Under the pieces are notes generated by a model. It had not been told where the DNA came from. It searched no databases and saw only the letters and a list, made by a program, of their open reading frames with translations. 8,569 nt of DNA from an uncultured Flavobacteriia bacterium (lineage in GTDB: Bacteria > Bacteroidota > Bacteroidia > Flavobacteriales_D > Crocinitomicaceae), in contig CAIYQV010000492.1 of NCBI GenBank assembly GCA_903928365.1, positions 1-8,569 on the forward strand, written 5' to 3'. Shown piece by piece: positions 1-7,466 of the stretch (the stretch's first letter is position 1; every line of letters starts with the position of its first letter). Both the position numbers and the translations under genes were made by a program.

Positions 1-1
1 C

Positions 2-253
2 TTACTGGAGATTCTCAAAAATCTTAATCATTCAGAAGTACAGGAACAGATCCAAGTTGAGCGAAAGGTGCTCAACCTGCTTCAAGGAGGATGTCAGCTA
101 CCATTAGGGGTTTACTGCACTGAGAGTGGAATCGTACATGTTTCCCATTGTCAAAATTGGGAAGATGGAGCCAACTGGTACGAATACGAATCGGATGATC
201 TTGAGTCACTCCCTTCAATCATAGTTGAAGACCTCACATCGCATCAGGATTGA
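2..253 (+). CDS. hemC: Hydroxymethylbilane synthase (porphobilinogen deaminase), C-terminal fragment
   Basis: This is the last 83 codons of a gene whose 5' part lies before the window; the frame is open from base 2 to the TGA at 251-253. The sequence shows the HemC C-terminal domain signature ERKVLNLLQGGCQLPLGVYC. From family knowledge, the cysteine of the GGCQ motif carries the covalent dipyrromethane cofactor on which four porphobilinogen units are polymerised in the cytoplasm to give hydroxymethylbilane. The adjoining ER...L and PLGVY residues also match the family. An internal GTG at 68 is not the true start, because the conserved ER residues lie upstream of it. The stop codon overlaps the TTG start of hemD, so the two genes form one operon and catalyse successive steps of haem synthesis. 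The assignment rests on the C-terminal domain only, but the motif is distinctive. Confidence 0.93.
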   Translation, partial: LLEILKNLNHSEVQEQIQVERKVLNLLQGGCQLPLGVYCTESGIVHVSHCQNWEDGANWYEYESDDLESLPSIIVEDLTSHQD

Positions 254-915
254 TCTCATCGATCTACATTACTCGTGAATTAGTTGATATCCCTCAATTG
301 CAAGCCTTTTGCGAGGAACATGACCTGACATTAACTGCTAAGTCCCAGATCTCTTTTGATGCTATTGATTTTGAAATAGCTCACCCTTACGATGTGGTAT
401 TCTTCTCAAGTCCCAGAAGTGTAACCTATTTTTTAAAAAAGCATCCGATTCCATCAAAATTCAAAATTGGTTGTGTTGGAAAGGGGACCGCTATACATGC
501 ACAACGTTTGGGACTTACTCCTGATTTCGTTGGGAGCTATTCGGGAGAACCTTTAAAGAATGCTCAGGAATTAGCAGAATGGCTTGGTGATCGACGCATC
601 TTGTTTCCGATCTCTGACATCAGTCAAAGGAATCTTATTGAATTCATACCCTCTGATCAGGTTGAAGCTGTGATTGCTTATTCGACCAAATCCTCACCAC
701 TCGCAATTCCCAAACAAGACGTTTACATTTTCAGCAGCCCATCCAACGTTGAGAGCTTCATGCAATGTAACGAGGCACCAAATGGCATCATCATAGCCTG
801 GGGAAAAAGCACGGAAAATGTATTAAAAGCCCATTCGATTCATCCCAACGTGACGCTTCTTCGATCTGAAGAATCCGAACTAATTGTCGCGCTTTCATCC
901 ATGTTTTCAAAATAA
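250..915 (+). CDS. hemD: Uroporphyrinogen-III synthase
   Basis: HemD cyclises hydroxymethylbilane with inversion of ring D to form uroporphyrinogen III in the cytoplasm. The 221 residues fit the usual length of roughly 220-260. The protein shows the two-lobed family pattern: FFSSPRSV at residues 51-58 and the similar FSSPSNV at 161-167, a central CVGKGTA (75-81), AYST (143-146) with the usually conserved tyrosine, and AWGKST (183-188). The family is poorly conserved, so the call relies on these motifs and on its position directly after hemC. TTG at 250 is chosen as start because the N-terminal strand SSIYITRE follows at once and the next in-frame ATG is near residue 171. The TTG overlaps the hemC stop (TTGA). 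No well-spaced Shine-Dalgarno is present; AGGA at 246-249 abuts the start. Translational coupling to hemC is therefore likely. A terminator follows directly, so hemE is not in this operon downstream. Confidence 0.92.
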   Translation: MISSIYITRELVDIPQLQAFCEEHDLTLTAKSQISFDAIDFEIAHPYDVVFFSSPRSVTYFLKKHPIPSKFKIGCVGKGTAIHAQRLGLTPDFVGSYSGEPLKNAQELAEWLGDRRILFPISDISQRNLIEFIPSDQVEAVIAYSTKSSPLAIPKQDVYIFSSPSNVESFMQCNEAPNGIIIAWGKSTENVLKAHSIHPNVTLLRSEESELIVALSSMFSK

Positions 916-937
916 AAAAAGGGCCGAAGCCCTTTTC
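914..937. terminator. Bidirectional intrinsic terminator between convergent hemD and protease genes
   Basis: Bases 917-924 (aaaagggc) pair with 929-936 (gccctttt) to make an eight-base-pair stem with a four-base loop. Read on the plus strand the loop is CGAA, with only a short T run after the hairpin. Read on the minus strand the loop is TTCG closed by a C-G pair, which is the known extra-stable UUCG tetraloop, and a run of seven T (complement of 914-920) follows. The hairpin therefore looks stronger for the minus-strand protease gene but probably serves both, since the two stop codons lie only 41 bases apart. Confidence 0.85.
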
Positions 938-956
938 TATAAATATCTATAGTTCG

Positions 957-3128
957 TTATTTCACTACAAATGGTAATACTTTCCTACCCGCCTGCGTTG
1001 AAACAGTCATTAGGTATGATCCTGCTGCAAACTTCGTCGCATCCAACATCACCAAGTTCGCACCGGATGCCGCATTTACCGAATGTAACTCGATCTGTTT
1101 ACCGCTGATATCTGAAATTTGAATCCACGCTTGCTGTGGTTCGCTCACCGAAAAACGCAGATTCAATTCTTTATCCGTTGGATTTGGGTACAAATTCAGA
1201 TCCTGGATCTCACCCATTTCACTCATACCTAAGACGATATTGTCAGACGGTGCTCCAAGGTAGATATTGATATCATCCAGGTAGAAGTTATTTCCTCCAT
1301 TTCCTTCGAACTGGAATTTGTAACGGAAATTATCTACCCAGTACTCGCTTGTCACATTGATCATGTGAACTGTGACCCAATCCGATGCAGATGACGGAGC
1401 CCAGGAAGTAGAAGACGTGAGTGTAGTAAGGGCATTTCCGCTTAAGGTCTTGCGCTGCACCCAGTTTCCTCCGCAATCGTTTGTAACAAATACTTTCAAA
1501 TACTCCAGATCCGATGACGTTTTCTTTCTGTAAGCGTAGCGGAAACTAAGTGTTACTTGTGCACCCTGAGAAGCAACACTTCCTAAATCCACAGGAGCAG
1601 CGATCAACGCATCGATATTGGAACCACTTTGACCAAAATTGATCAATTTGGCACATTTCGTTCCTGAATGACCTATGGTATTGTCAAGTACGAATGTGTT
1701 ATTGCTATTTCCGTTGAATACCTCCCAGTTTGTCAAATTTGAAAGGGAAGTATAGGATTCAAAACCTTCAAAGAACGGAAGCGATCCAGAGGTTGGCAAT
1801 ACACGTACATATCCGGTTTTGATCTCAGAATCAGAATTTGTTCCATCCGTAGCAGCTAGCGTCACCGAGTATACACCAGGAGTACTGTAAGTTACTACTG
1901 GGTTTTGTTCAGTGGAAGATGCCGGAATACCTCCTTCAAAAGTCCAGTTCCAACCTGTCACAGCATTGTAAGAATCGTCTGCAAATTCAATGGAATCACC
2001 TAAACAAACGGAAGTTTTATTAGCGGTAAATTCAGCTTTACACAAATAGGTTGTTCCTGTCGCACCCGTGTTATTGAGGTTCGTAGTTGTCCAAAGATTA
2101 GATCTTCCTGTACTCGAAACCAACAATGCGGCGCGCATGCGATCTACTTGACCCTGTGTAAACATTTTCGAACAGTATGAATAATCCATATAATTCTCTA
2201 CATTATCCTTCATATCAGAACCGAAAAATGGATCAATAGCAGTACAGGTATTCGCATTTAAATTACACGATGTAACACCTATACAATTTGGAGTGTCATT
2301 CACGTCGTCATCTGTTCCACAGCTAGATGCGTTACCAGGATTATTATTCCCACCCCAGGTGTGGCTCAAATTCAACCAATGACCCACTTCATGAGTAAGT
2401 GCCCTGCTTCTCTGGCTATCACTTGTACCTATAGAACCCACATAATCGTGCAGAATCCAAATTCCATTATCCATTAATGTGCCGGACCAGGAAGACGGAT
2501 TAGTAGTGTAACCTGCCGCGCCTCCAGCCTCAGCAACTATGAAAATATTTAAATACTTGTTTCCGGCCCATTGTCCATTATAAACATCATTACCCGATAC
2601 GATGGCATCTACTTGTGCTCCGCCATCAGCACCATCATAAGTCAGCGAATTAACCGTCCTCGTGATACCTTTGAAGCAAGTTCCGTTTGGAGCTTTGGTT
2701 GCCAAAACAAATTCCACTTCCACATCTGTAGGCATTCCCTGAAAAACTGATTGTACGTTGTTCGCGTCCAAATTCAACCGTCGGAAATCTCTGTTAAGAA
2801 TGTTTAGTGCATCCAAGATCTGTTCATCCGAAATGTCTTCCGCTCCGTTGTTGTGCAACACATGAAAAACCACAGGTATTTTGTACAAAGTTGCTTTTGG
2901 AATAGACTCTTTGTTCGCAAGAATTGAACGGAATTCTTCTTCAGACTTATCAAACGCTTTCTTAAATTCCGGATCCTGTTTAAGCAGGTTCATTTTCTTG
3001 TGGGTCACACAGTACTCAACTGCCTCTCCATCACGGGTATTCGTTGGGTCGATCACTCGGTTCTGGGCGAAAAAAATGTTCATAGAGAACAATGTAAACG
3101 CCGACATCAGAAGAAATGGCTTCATCAT
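957..3128 (-). CDS. Secreted M43-type zinc metalloprotease with PKD domain and T9SS type A sorting domain
   Basis: This 723-residue protein starts at tandem ATG codons (3128 or 3125) and has a signal peptide of about 21 residues ending FFAQ. Residues about 22-80 look like a propeptide. The catalytic region (about 82-340) contains HEVGHWLNLSH at 246-256, giving zinc ligands H246, H250 and H256 with catalytic E247, and a Met-turn region ENYMDYS at 311-317. This matches family M43 (pappalysin/ulilysin type), although N253 occupies the position where most members have glycine. A PKD domain follows (about 363-445, with the WNWTFEGG core), then a jelly-roll or adhesin-like domain (about 450-625, ending FYLDDINIYL). 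Last is a T9SS type A sorting domain (about 645-723) starting LNLYPNPT and ending with a lysine. The protein is inferred to leave the cell through the Sec system and then T9SS, with the sorting domain removed. Its substrate is unknown. It appears to be monocistronic, convergent with hemD, and shares the hairpin terminator at 914-937. Confidence 0.9.
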   Translation of the reverse strand: MMKPFLLMSAFTLFSMNIFFAQNRVIDPTNTRDGEAVEYCVTHKKMNLLKQDPEFKKAFDKSEEEFRSILANKESIPKATLYKIPVVFHVLHNNGAEDISDEQILDALNILNRDFRRLNLDANNVQSVFQGMPTDVEVEFVLATKAPNGTCFKGITRTVNSLTYDGADGGAQVDAIVSGNDVYNGQWAGNKYLNIFIVAEAGGAAGYTTNPSSWSGTLMDNGIWILHDYVGSIGTSDSQRSRALTHEVGHWLNLSHTWGGNNNPGNASSCGTDDDVNDTPNCIGVTSCNLNANTCTAIDPFFGSDMKDNVENYMDYSYCSKMFTQGQVDRMRAALLVSSTGRSNLWTTTNLNNTGATGTTYLCKAEFTANKTSVCLGDSIEFADDSYNAVTGWNWTFEGGIPASSTEQNPVVTYSTPGVYSVTLAATDGTNSDSEIKTGYVRVLPTSGSLPFFEGFESYTSLSNLTNWEVFNGNSNNTFVLDNTIGHSGTKCAKLINFGQSGSNIDALIAAPVDLGSVASQGAQVTLSFRYAYRKKTSSDLEYLKVFVTNDCGGNWVQRKTLSGNALTTLTSSTSWAPSSASDWVTVHMINVTSEYWVDNFRYKFQFEGNGGNNFYLDDINIYLGAPSDNIVLGMSEMGEIQDLNLYPNPTDKELNLRFSVSEPQQAWIQISDISGKQIELHSVNAASGANLVMLDATKFAAGSYLMTVSTQAGRKVLPFVVK

Positions 3129-3257
3129 ATTAGGTTTTAATTTAGCTAATTTAAAAACGTTCTAAAGTAATAAAAGGTTTGATCAGCGCTAAAATTAAAA
3201 TCCTTGAACGGCAAATAAGCGTTGCTAAAGGTTTTTTTGATAAGGCCAGAAACTGAT
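3129..3257. other. Intergenic gap between the protease and SDR genes
   Basis: This 129-base A/T-rich gap must hold the 3' end of the three-gene minus-strand operon and the promoter of the protease. I see no convincing hairpin with a T tract after the SDR stop codon, so read-through into the protease gene is possible. Two short similar stretches, aaaggtttgat near 3174 and aaaggtttttttgat near 3228, form an imperfect direct repeat of unknown meaning. Confidence 0.5.
3162..3193 (-). promoter_or_regulatory. Possible Bacteroidota-type promoter for the protease gene
   Basis: On the minus strand TACTTTAG (3169 to 3162) differs by one base from the Bacteroidota -7 consensus TAnnTTTG. Twenty bases upstream lies TTTA (3193 to 3190), one base from the -33 consensus TTTG. 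Transcription would begin about 25-30 bases before the ATG. The region is A/T-rich, so chance matches are common and this is only a weak prediction. Confidence 0.28.
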
Positions 3258-3956
3258 TTAGATTTCCCTAACAGATCTGATTACCTTCCCGTCGAAAGGC
3301 ATAAACAGCAGAGAAGCTAATTTTTTAGCCACTTCTGAGGGATCCGTAAGCTCCTTATTCTTGAATAACTCTTGAAAGGTGTTGAGACTAGAAAAATGCT
3401 CCGGATCAGCAGACCGTATCACAGATTGCATGGGAGTGTCAACTACTCCTGGTGCAACCGAATAAACAGCCAGGTTTCGGCCTTTTTCCACTTCCTCCAA
3501 ACAGATGGTTTCGGAAAATCGATCTATAGCGATTTTGGACGCACAGTAGGATGCCCAGGATGGAATTGGTCGATTTGCCGCTCCGGAACTGATGTTTACT
3601 ATTACAGCTCTTTTCTTTGGCGAGATCTGTTTTAAAAACTGTTGGCACAAAAGCATTGGAGCAAGCGTGTTCACAGTCATTACGGACAACAACGATTCCT
3701 GATCTTGATCACTTACACGCGTTAATGGTCCGATGATCCCCGCATTATTAATCAAAACAGCCCCATCTTCATCCACTTCAAAATGTATTTTTTGAAGCGC
3801 ATTGAGGTCATTCAAATCACACTGGACGAATGAATAACAAGCATGTTCGATCGTATTTTTTCTGCCAATCCCAATGACAGTAGCGCCATTGTTCAGCAAT
3901 TCCAGTGCGAGCGCTTTTCCGATCCCTTGCGAAACACCTGTGATGTAGATCCGCAT
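3258..3956 (-). CDS. Short-chain dehydrogenase/reductase, NAD(P)-dependent
   Basis: This 232-residue classical SDR is complete and of the usual length. The cofactor motif TGVSQGIG lies at residues 6-13 and NNAG at 70-73. The catalytic residues are N96 (VNTLAP), S124 in NISSG, and Y137-xxx-K141 in YCASK; the Ser-to-Tyr spacing of 13 is standard. APGVVDTPM (168-176) follows the active site. The compact form, the start directly at the Rossmann strand MRIYITG and the ending DGKVIRSVREI resemble the sepiapterin reductase/(S)-benzoin-forming benzil reductase group, but the substrate cannot be read from the sequence. It is the last gene of a three-gene unit: its ATG comes one base after the TAA of the PLP-enzyme gene (TAATATG), so translational coupling is likely. 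A role linked to that enzyme is only inference. Confidence 0.88.
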   Translation of the reverse strand: MRIYITGVSQGIGKALALELLNNGATVIGIGRKNTIEHACYSFVQCDLNDLNALQKIHFEVDEDGAVLINNAGIIGPLTRVSDQDQESLLSVMTVNTLAPMLLCQQFLKQISPKKRAVIVNISSGAANRPIPSWASYCASKIAIDRFSETICLEEVEKGRNLAVYSVAPGVVDTPMQSVIRSADPEHFSSLNTFQELFKNKELTDPSEVAKKLASLLFMPFDGKVIRSVREI

Positions 3957-3957
3957 A

Positions 3958-5112
3958 TTATGCCAATGCCTGCTCCAAATCCGCGATCAGGTCCTCAACA
4001 TCCTCCACTCCTACAGATAAGCGCAATAGATTATCAACAACCCCTGCCTTTTCACGCTCTGCTTTAGGTATAGAAGCATGTGTCATTGTCGCTGGATGAT
4101 TGATCAAAGATTCCACTCCTCCAAGTGATTCTGCCAGAGAAAAAATCTTAAAGGAAGATGCCACGCGGAACGTATTTTCAATAGACGGATCTTTTAATAC
4201 AATAGAGATCATTCCGCCGAAATCACGCATTTGTTTTTTCGCCACTTCGTGATTTGGATGCTCAGGAAAGCCCGGCCAGTAGATCTTTTCGATCTTCGGA
4301 TGAGCCTTTAAGAATTCGGCGATCTTTCTTCCATTAAAACAATGTCTTTCCATGCGCAAATGCAACGTTTTGATTCCGCGCAACACAAGAAAAGAGTCCA
4401 TAGGACCTGGATTTGCTCCTGAACTATTCAAAATGAAATAAAGCTGTTCATGAAGTTCCTTATTGTTGGTGATCAAAGCGCCCATTACGACGTCTGAGTG
4501 ACCGCCCAAATACTTGGTAACCGAATGCATAACGATATCAGCGCCCAGATCGAGTGGGTTTTGCAAATACGGAGAAGCAAAGGTGTTATCTGCCACCATC
4601 AAAATATTATTTGCTTTCGCAATCTTCGCCACAGCCTCAATATCTATGATCTGCATCGTAGGATTGGTCGGGGTTTCAGCCCAGATCAATTTCGTATTTG
4701 CATTCAGATACTGATGTATGCTCTCTGGATTGGTCAGATCAATAAAATGAAATTTGATCCCGAATTTCTCATAGATCTTGGTGAACAATCTGTAAGTTCC
4801 TCCATAAAGATCATCTCCTGTGATTACCTCATCACCAGGGGACAACAACTTTAAAACAGCATCTGTAGCCGCGACACCGCTACTAAAAGCGACACAATGC
4901 TTTCCGTTTTCAAGGGCAGCCAATGCGTCTTGCAATGCTTCTCTCGTTGGATTCTTTCCACGTGCATATCCGTACCCTTTGTTCACACCCGGTGATTCCT
5001 GCACATAAGTGGATGTCTGATAAATGGGTGTCATGATCGCCCCGGTGGTTGGGTCCGGACTTACACCCGCATGTATGGCTTTGGTGCCAAATTTCATTTT
5101 TTGATCGCTCAT
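3958..5112 (-). CDS. Trans-sulfuration PLP enzyme, cystathionine gamma-synthase or gamma-lyase type
   Basis: This 384-residue protein matches the Cys/Met metabolism PLP-dependent family (fold type I) in length and motifs. Seen in the sequence are YGYARGKNPT (47-56, phosphate-binding Tyr and Arg from the neighbouring subunit), SSGVAA (77-82), DLYGGTY (101-107, stacking Tyr103), VADNTFASP (173-181, Asp175 to the pyridine nitrogen) and the PLP lysine K200 in HSVTKYLGGHSD. The segment AESLGGVESLINHPATMTHAS carries E334, at the position where cystathionine gamma-synthases and gamma-lyases have glutamate, which argues against a methionine gamma-lyase. From the family, the enzyme would make cystathionine from an activated homoserine and cysteine, or split cystathionine to cysteine, in the cytoplasm. 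Synthase and lyase cannot be told apart safely, so no symbol is given. The ATG lies one base after the OmpA-gene stop (TAAGATG), with AAGGA about ten bases upstream inside that gene. Confidence 0.92.
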   Translation of the reverse strand: MSDQKMKFGTKAIHAGVSPDPTTGAIMTPIYQTSTYVQESPGVNKGYGYARGKNPTREALQDALAALENGKHCVAFSSGVAATDAVLKLLSPGDEVITGDDLYGGTYRLFTKIYEKFGIKFHFIDLTNPESIHQYLNANTKLIWAETPTNPTMQIIDIEAVAKIAKANNILMVADNTFASPYLQNPLDLGADIVMHSVTKYLGGHSDVVMGALITNNKELHEQLYFILNSSGANPGPMDSFLVLRGIKTLHLRMERHCFNGRKIAEFLKAHPKIEKIYWPGFPEHPNHEVAKKQMRDFGGMISIVLKDPSIENTFRVASSFKIFSLAESLGGVESLINHPATMTHASIPKAEREKAGVVDNLLRLSVGVEDVEDLIADLEQALA

Positions 5113-5113
5113 C

Positions 5114-7429
5114 TTATTTTTCCTTGATCACTTTGATTTCTACTTTTCGGTCCATTCGTTTTTGTTCGTCTGTGTACGAACCTTTGTACAGAGACTTACT
5201 TTCACCATAATAATATACCTTCACCTTGGTTTCAAAATACCCGGCATCGACGATTTTTCTCATGACCGTTTCTGCGCGTTTCTTTGAAAGAATAAGATTG
5301 TAATCCAAACTTCCATCCCTATCAGTATATCCAACGACGATAAAAGAAATCTTACCTTTTTCACCCTCTACATCCTTCATGAAACGATTGAATTTCTCTT
5401 GTTGAGCAGGTGTCAGATTTGCTTGATCTACATCGAAATAGAGACTCGTTTCACGCATGATCGTCTTATTGTCAAACACTTTGTCAAGCTGCTCTTTTGA
5501 AGTAATTAGATTTCGAATCGTGTCATTATTACTCAACACTTTGAACTGTGTTTCTGTATGATTTGGATCTAATTCTTCTTTTTTATTATTGATCTTGTCG
5601 ATGTTGCTTTTGTCAATCGGACAACCATAATTGTAAACAGATCCTGCCTCTTTAGGACACTTATCTGCCTTATCCGGAACACCATCTCCGTCCGTATCTG
5701 AACAATAATCAGGGAATTCAAATGGACAGCCATTGTTCAATTCAATTCCCGCTTCATCCGGACATTTATCTGCAGCATCGATCACACCGTCGTAATCCCT
5801 GTCAGGACAACCAAGATGCACACCCAAACCTTTTTCTTCAGGACAACGATCGTTCATGTCAATGATGCCGTCACCATCTGTATCCGGACAACCTCTTGTT
5901 TTTAATGGTCCCTGATCGTATATACAGTAGTCTTCCTTGTCAGGAATACCATCTCCGTCCGTATCCGGACAACCAGCAAGTGAAAGTAAGCCCGGATCGT
6001 CTGGACACACATCTTTCAAATCAGACACTTTATCCTTGTCTCTGTCTTTTGGAGTTTTGTAAAGGATGCTGTAAGCCGCACCGAAATAGAAACTTCTGGT
6101 CAAAGATGCCTTCTGACCAAATAAGAACATCACATTATTTGAACCTATGTAGGCAGAATACTCTTTAAAAGTAAATCTACCCGCCAGACCAACATAGAAT
6201 TTTCCATTACCTACCATGGAAAGAGGCAGCATCACGGAATACATTTCTTTTTCCAGTCGGGGAGTAACGGTCTGAATGAAATTATACTTTACCCTGTTTG
6301 GATCTTTCATCCCGCCGAGAGGAAGTGACATATCGTACGAAGCATACCAGTCATTTTTATAATGATAATCTGCCCCGGCATGAAATGCTGTTGGAAGGTT
6401 CATGCGAAACTTATCCTTTTGATCAGCGGACTTTGTCCCAGACGGTAAAAGAACATTATTGATAAAGTTTGCCGGCCCCATAATATCCAAACCTACATCA
6501 TACAATTGCGCGGCATCTATGTAAAAGTTCGAAGAGGAGAAATTGTAAGTGGCCGTGTCTCTTCTGAATCCGATAAATCCGATATCTGTAATGGACGCAG
6601 AGAACTTCCATTTGTATTTATTCATGTCATACTTCACCAAACCCTTTTCGCCATCCATTTCATAATACTGCGCTTGGTATTCCGGTCTTACTTCATAGGT
6701 GACACCAAGGTCGAATCCCACACCACGATTCTTATATTTCGTTTGTGCCGTGCCAAAATCCGAACCATAGGTGAAGTCTACATTGTCGAAATTGGCAAAT
6801 CCCCCTTGAGGGGTATCGAATGTGATGGTTCCGCTATTGGCATAAAGGTAATTCGCCTTCAAACCGTTCAGTAGCTTAAACGTTGCACCTGCCTTCAGGA
6901 ATGTCGGACCTTTATCGAAGATCACTCGAGCGTAACTGAACGCATGCTCCGTAAAACGAGTGTTCACCATTGAGAACCCCGTAATATCTTGCGTTTCATT
7001 GATGAGATTTTCTTGGTAATCCTTTGCGGCATTTTCATTCCAAGCCTGTGAAATTCCCCTTTGATCATTGAAGATACGAAATTTAAATGCGTACGAAAAA
7101 GCATTCTTATGATCATAATCCACCTTTATACCTAAAACGTCTGTATCCCAGGAGCGATTCTGGTATCCCGACTTTTTGCCATCTACCAAACGTCCCTTGT
7201 AGTTGTCGGCGTTGTAAATAGCATAATCTTTCGCATAGAAATTACTCGTATACAAGCTGTTAAAATTCGAATACAATGAAAAGCTTGAACGCGAATCAAC
7301 AATACTAGATGGATTATATGATCCATAATACGAGCTGAAGTAATTATCAAAAACGAATCCTGTATGGTTTTGCTGAGAGTAGCTATTCAAAACGATCCCA
7401 AGCATTAATAAGGATAGCAGATTTCTCAT
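5114..7429 (-). CDS. OmpA-family outer-membrane protein with beta-barrel, TSP type 3 repeats and peptidoglycan-binding domain
   Basis: This 771-residue protein starts with a signal peptide (MRNLLSLLMLGIVLNSYSQ; cut near residue 18-19). Residues about 20-455 are rich in alternating aromatic and polar strands and look like an outer-membrane beta-barrel; the NPSSIVDSR start resembles the DUF5723 group of Bacteroidota, a tentative match. Residues 461-603 hold five thrombospondin type 3-like calcium-binding repeats. A charged linker follows, then an OmpA C-terminal domain (about 660-768) with SLYFDVDQANL at 662-672 and GYTDRDGS...SKKRA. D703 and R718, spaced 15 apart, match the residues that bind diaminopimelate in E. 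coli OmpA. The protein is thus inferred to anchor the outer membrane to peptidoglycan. The ATG sits in an A/T-rich context without a Shine-Dalgarno. It is the first gene of a tight unit with the PLP enzyme and SDR. Whether the barrel transports something is unknown. Confidence 0.88.
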   Translation of the reverse strand: MRNLLSLLMLGIVLNSYSQQNHTGFVFDNYFSSYYGSYNPSSIVDSRSSFSLYSNFNSLYTSNFYAKDYAIYNADNYKGRLVDGKKSGYQNRSWDTDVLGIKVDYDHKNAFSYAFKFRIFNDQRGISQAWNENAAKDYQENLINETQDITGFSMVNTRFTEHAFSYARVIFDKGPTFLKAGATFKLLNGLKANYLYANSGTITFDTPQGGFANFDNVDFTYGSDFGTAQTKYKNRGVGFDLGVTYEVRPEYQAQYYEMDGEKGLVKYDMNKYKWKFSASITDIGFIGFRRDTATYNFSSSNFYIDAAQLYDVGLDIMGPANFINNVLLPSGTKSADQKDKFRMNLPTAFHAGADYHYKNDWYASYDMSLPLGGMKDPNRVKYNFIQTVTPRLEKEMYSVMLPLSMVGNGKFYVGLAGRFTFKEYSAYIGSNNVMFLFGQKASLTRSFYFGAAYSILYKTPKDRDKDKVSDLKDVCPDDPGLLSLAGCPDTDGDGIPDKEDYCIYDQGPLKTRGCPDTDGDGIIDMNDRCPEEKGLGVHLGCPDRDYDGVIDAADKCPDEAGIELNNGCPFEFPDYCSDTDGDGVPDKADKCPKEAGSVYNYGCPIDKSNIDKINNKKEELDPNHTETQFKVLSNNDTIRNLITSKEQLDKVFDNKTIMRETSLYFDVDQANLTPAQQEKFNRFMKDVEGEKGKISFIVVGYTDRDGSLDYNLILSKKRAETVMRKIVDAGYFETKVKVYYYGESKSLYKGSYTDEQKRMDRKVEIKVIKEK
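5621..6049 (-). repeat. Five thrombospondin type 3-like 27-residue (81-base) repeats inside the OmpA-family gene
   Basis: Units cover residues 461-487, 488-514, 515-541, 542-568 and 577-603, each exactly 27 residues. Each has an acidic calcium-loop start of the type DTDGDGIPD and cysteines at unit positions 15 and 27. The first four are directly in tandem; an eight-residue insert with an extra cysteine (C576) precedes the fifth. At DNA level, the complement of the DTDGDG segment recurs almost unchanged near 5684-5700, 5869-5885 and 5950-5966. Such repeats form a rigid calcium-bound stalk, here between barrel and peptidoglycan-binding domain. Confidence 0.88.
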
Positions 7430-7443
7430 ACTTAATTTTTTAT

Positions 7444-7451
7444 CAAAGTTA
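7444..7451 (-). promoter_or_regulatory. Possible -7 box for the OmpA-PLP enzyme-SDR operon
   Basis: On the minus strand TAACTTTG is an exact match to the Bacteroidota -7 consensus TAnnTTTG. It ends 14 bases before the ATG at 7429, which would leave a leader of fewer than ten bases. No TTTG -33 element is found about 20 bases upstream, so support is partial. Confidence 0.35.
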
Positions 7452-7466
7452 GAAATCTTTGTTGAT

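Noticed and set aside
68..253. Separate small 61-codon gene starting at GTG 68
   Set aside because: The same frame is open to the left edge and encodes conserved HemC residues upstream of the GTG, so it is the tail of hemC.
937..952. Small A/T palindrome CTATA...TATAG after the terminator
   Set aside because: It has only five A/T-rich pairs with a six-base loop, is not followed by a T tract and is likely by chance in A/T-rich spacer.
3205..3257. Possible terminator after the SDR gene
   Set aside because: There is a run of seven A on the minus strand and a four-base GCAA/TTGC pairing, but no stable G/C stem followed by T residues, so it was not called.
3439..3648. Minus-strand open frame of 69 codons within the SDR gene
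   Set aside because: It overlaps the catalytic core of the SDR in another frame; the SDR motifs show which frame is real.
7454..7461. Plus-strand AATCTTTG as a -7 box for the helicase gene
   Set aside because: It has one mismatch to TAnnTTTG, no TTTG about 20 bases upstream, and would put the transcript start almost on the GTG start codon.
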